Positions 8,171-9,108 of a DNA stretch of 9,108 nucleotides are shown here, piece after piece. The stretch is from an uncultured Candidatus Competibacteraceae bacterium. GTDB lineage: Bacteria > Pseudomonadota > Gammaproteobacteria > Competibacterales > Competibacteraceae. Numbering within the stretch: the stretch's first letter is position 1; every line of letters starts with the position of its first letter. The position numbers and the translations under genes were made by a program. The notes under the pieces are model-generated. The model was given only the letters and a program-made list of their open reading frames with translations, was not told the origin of the DNA and searched no databases. Where the stretch lies: the NCBI GenBank assembly GCA_937872125.1, contig CALMNY010000442.1, forward strand, positions 1 to 9,108, in the 5' to 3' direction.

Positions 8171-8749
8171 TTAAATCACCCTGGAAAACCGTTGCTGTTT
8201 CTGCGCGCGCAAATAGCGGTCGAACGCCATGCAGATGTTGCGGATCAACAGCCGGCCCGGCGGTAACACCTGAATCCCGGTGGCGGACAGCGCCAGCAGC
8301 CCATCGTTGGCCATATCCGCCAGTTCCGCCAGCTCCGGCGCGAAGTACTCCCCAAAGCGGAGGTCGAACCGGCGTTCGACGGTAGCGAAATCCAGGGTGA
8401 AGTGGCAGATCAGGTCGGTGATCACTGCCCGCCGCAGCCGGTCGTCGTCGTCCAGCCGCACACCCCGAAACACCGCCAGTTGACCGGCGTCGAGACGGGC
8501 GGAGTACTCCTCCAGTGTTTTCAGGTTCTGGCTGTAGCTGTCGCCCACCATGCCGATGGAGGTCGCGCCCAGTCCGATCAGATCACAGTCGGCGTGGGTG
8601 CTGTAGCCCTGGAAATTGCGATAGAGCGTGCCGGCCTGCTGCGCCCGCGCCAGTTCATCATCGGGCTTGGCGAAATGATCCATGCCGATATACACATAGC
8701 CCGCTGCGGTCAGTTGCTCGATCACCGTTTTCAAAATTTCCAGCTTCTT
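8171..8749 (-). pseudogene. hemN: C-terminal fragment of oxygen-independent coproporphyrinogen III oxidase (HemN)
   Basis: HemN is a cytoplasmic radical-SAM enzyme that turns coproporphyrinogen III into protoporphyrinogen IX in anaerobic haem synthesis. About 192 codons are present. They include the motifs IGMDHFAKPDDELA, RNFQGYST and D-LIGLGATSIGM, and the C-terminal stretch GRLLIRNICMAFDRYLR ending FSRVI, all very like the E. coli enzyme as I recall it. E. coli HemN has about 457 residues, so roughly the first 265 are missing, including the CxxxCxxC iron-sulfur site. Homology reaches upstream to KLEIL (about 8734-8746). The frame then runs into AT-rich sequence and meets a TAG at 8777-8779. 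A TTG at 8732-8734 could pass for a start, but it lies inside the conserved region. The fragment has no internal stop or frameshift. I think the gene is intact in its real genome and is only cut by the contig break. It lies 63 bases upstream of the cytosolic kinase on the same strand. Confidence 0.88.
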
Positions 8750-8765
8750 AAAAAATCTTTTTAAG
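8747..8765. repeat. Perfect 8-bp inverted repeat at the contig junction
   Basis: CTTAAAAA (8747-8754) and TTTTTAAG (8758-8765) are exact reverse complements separated by three bases. The left arm touches the last bases that match hemN. It could be part of the Bacteroidota intergenic DNA, for instance a weak terminator of a gene lost on the left. It could also be the sequence that caused a false join during amplification or assembly. Confidence 0.75.
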
Positions 8766-8886
8766 TAAAAAAATCCCTATTCTTCTATAACTTAATAAAA
8801 AACAGCTATTTTTGTCTGATTTGAAAAAAAAATAGAGTTTTTTAAGTCTAAAAATTTGACTGTTAAAGAAATATAACCGATTTACT
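8750..8886. other. AT-rich non-coding leader of secA, after the contig junction
   Basis: This stretch has 27 G or C in 137 bases (20%), with many A and T runs and stop codons in the frames I followed. I see no gene in it. Its composition matches the secA side, not the hemN side. It holds a hairpin at its left end, a possible promoter at 8807-8814 and a run of nine A bases (8824-8832) followed closely by six T bases (8838-8843). Confidence 0.7.
8807..8814 (+). promoter_or_regulatory. Possible Bacteroidota -7 promoter element (TATTTTTG) for secA
   Basis: TATTTTTG fits the Bacteroidota -7 consensus TAnnTTTG exactly. The matching -33 element should be TTTG about 20 bases upstream; only a poor TTCT is there (8783-8786). 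Transcription would start near 8820 and leave an untranslated leader of roughly 65 bases before the secA ATG. In DNA this AT-rich such a match can arise by chance, so confidence is modest. Confidence 0.4.
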
Positions 8887-9108
8887 ATGAGTTTCATAAA
8901 TAATATTCTGACAAAACTATTTGGCAATAAGGCCGAACGCGATATAAAAGAAATAATGCCTTATGTTGAAAAAACAAACGAAGAATTTCAAAAACTATCA
9001 ACATTAAGCAACGACCAATTAAGAGGTAAAACTATTGAACTACAAAATAGAATTACTGAATTCATAAGCCCCGAAAATCAAAGCATAGCCGACCTGAGGG
9101 AAAAACTC
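8887..9108 (+). CDS. secA: Protein translocase ATPase SecA, N-terminal part, Bacteroidota type (runs off the window)
   Basis: SecA is the ATPase motor that pushes unfolded precursor proteins through the SecYEG channel. The 74 codons present begin MSFINNILTKLFGNKAERD and continue with KEIMPYVEK and LSNDQLRGKTIELQ. This is the usual start of SecA, in which an FGNK-xxRD-xKEI stretch is followed by LSNDxLRxKT. The part after residue 55 (ISPENQSIADLREKL) fits the charged insertion found in Bacteroidota SecA. The Walker A motif and everything after it lie beyond the window end. GC content is 32% and codons are AT-rich, quite unlike the rest of the window. The ATG has no Shine-Dalgarno sequence but an A-rich leader, as is usual in Bacteroidota. 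The gene runs away from the hemN fragment, and I do not think it shares a genome with it. Confidence 0.87.
   Translation, partial: MSFINNILTKLFGNKAERDIKEIMPYVEKTNEEFQKLSTLSNDQLRGKTIELQNRITEFISPENQSIADLREKL

Noticed and set aside
8851..8858. Second possible Bacteroidota promoter element near AAAATTTG
   Set aside because: It differs from TAnnTTTG at the first base, and the nearest upstream TTTG (8820-8823) is 27 bases away, longer than the usual spacer.
8735..9108. AT-rich end as a genomic island or horizontally transferred segment
   Set aside because: A housekeeping secA of Bacteroidota type with its own leader is not typical cargo, no mobility gene is seen, and hemN is cut mid-domain. A false join explains this better.

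Overview
The window joins two unlike pieces of DNA. Positions 1 to about 8749 are GC-rich (57-67% GC in the lines I counted), and every gene there is on the minus strand. From about 8750 to the end the DNA is AT-rich: 20% GC in the non-coding part (27 of 137 bases) and 32% in the coding part (71 of 222 bases). Its only gene is on the plus strand. The GC-rich part looks like a gammaproteobacterium or a related proteobacterium, judging from its HemN and its multi-PAS and EAL signalling proteins. The Candidatus Competibacter group is a guess that I cannot test here. The AT-rich part carries the start of a Bacteroidota-type SecA. The best reading is a chimeric metagenome contig, with the break at about 8744-8766.

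In transcription order (right to left), the GC-rich part holds four genes: a hemN cut off at the break, with only its C-terminal part present; a 949-residue cytoplasmic histidine kinase with five PAS domains; a 978-residue membrane histidine kinase with a periplasmic solute-binding-type sensor and three PAS domains; and a 739-residue response regulator (REC, DUF3369-like linker, degenerate GGDEF, intact EAL). The gaps are 63 and 51 bases, followed by a 4-base stop/start overlap, so one operon is likely. Both kinases start with TTG, and the regulator starts with ATG.

The genes appear to form a two-sensor, one-output pathway. The kinases share an almost identical dimerisation/phosphotransfer core (82% identity over 190 residues, no gaps). 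Both therefore probably feed the same regulator, whose EAL domain should break down cyclic di-GMP. One sensor faces the periplasm and the other the cytoplasm. Two levels of duplication are visible: the kinase core between the two genes, and two neighbouring PAS domains inside the cytoplasmic kinase.

I saw no tRNA, rRNA, CRISPR array, transposase or insertion-sequence ends. Positions 1-53 are a short non-coding tail after the regulator stop codon, with no clear terminator. Positions 8750-8886 are the leader of secA, with a possible Bacteroidota promoter.
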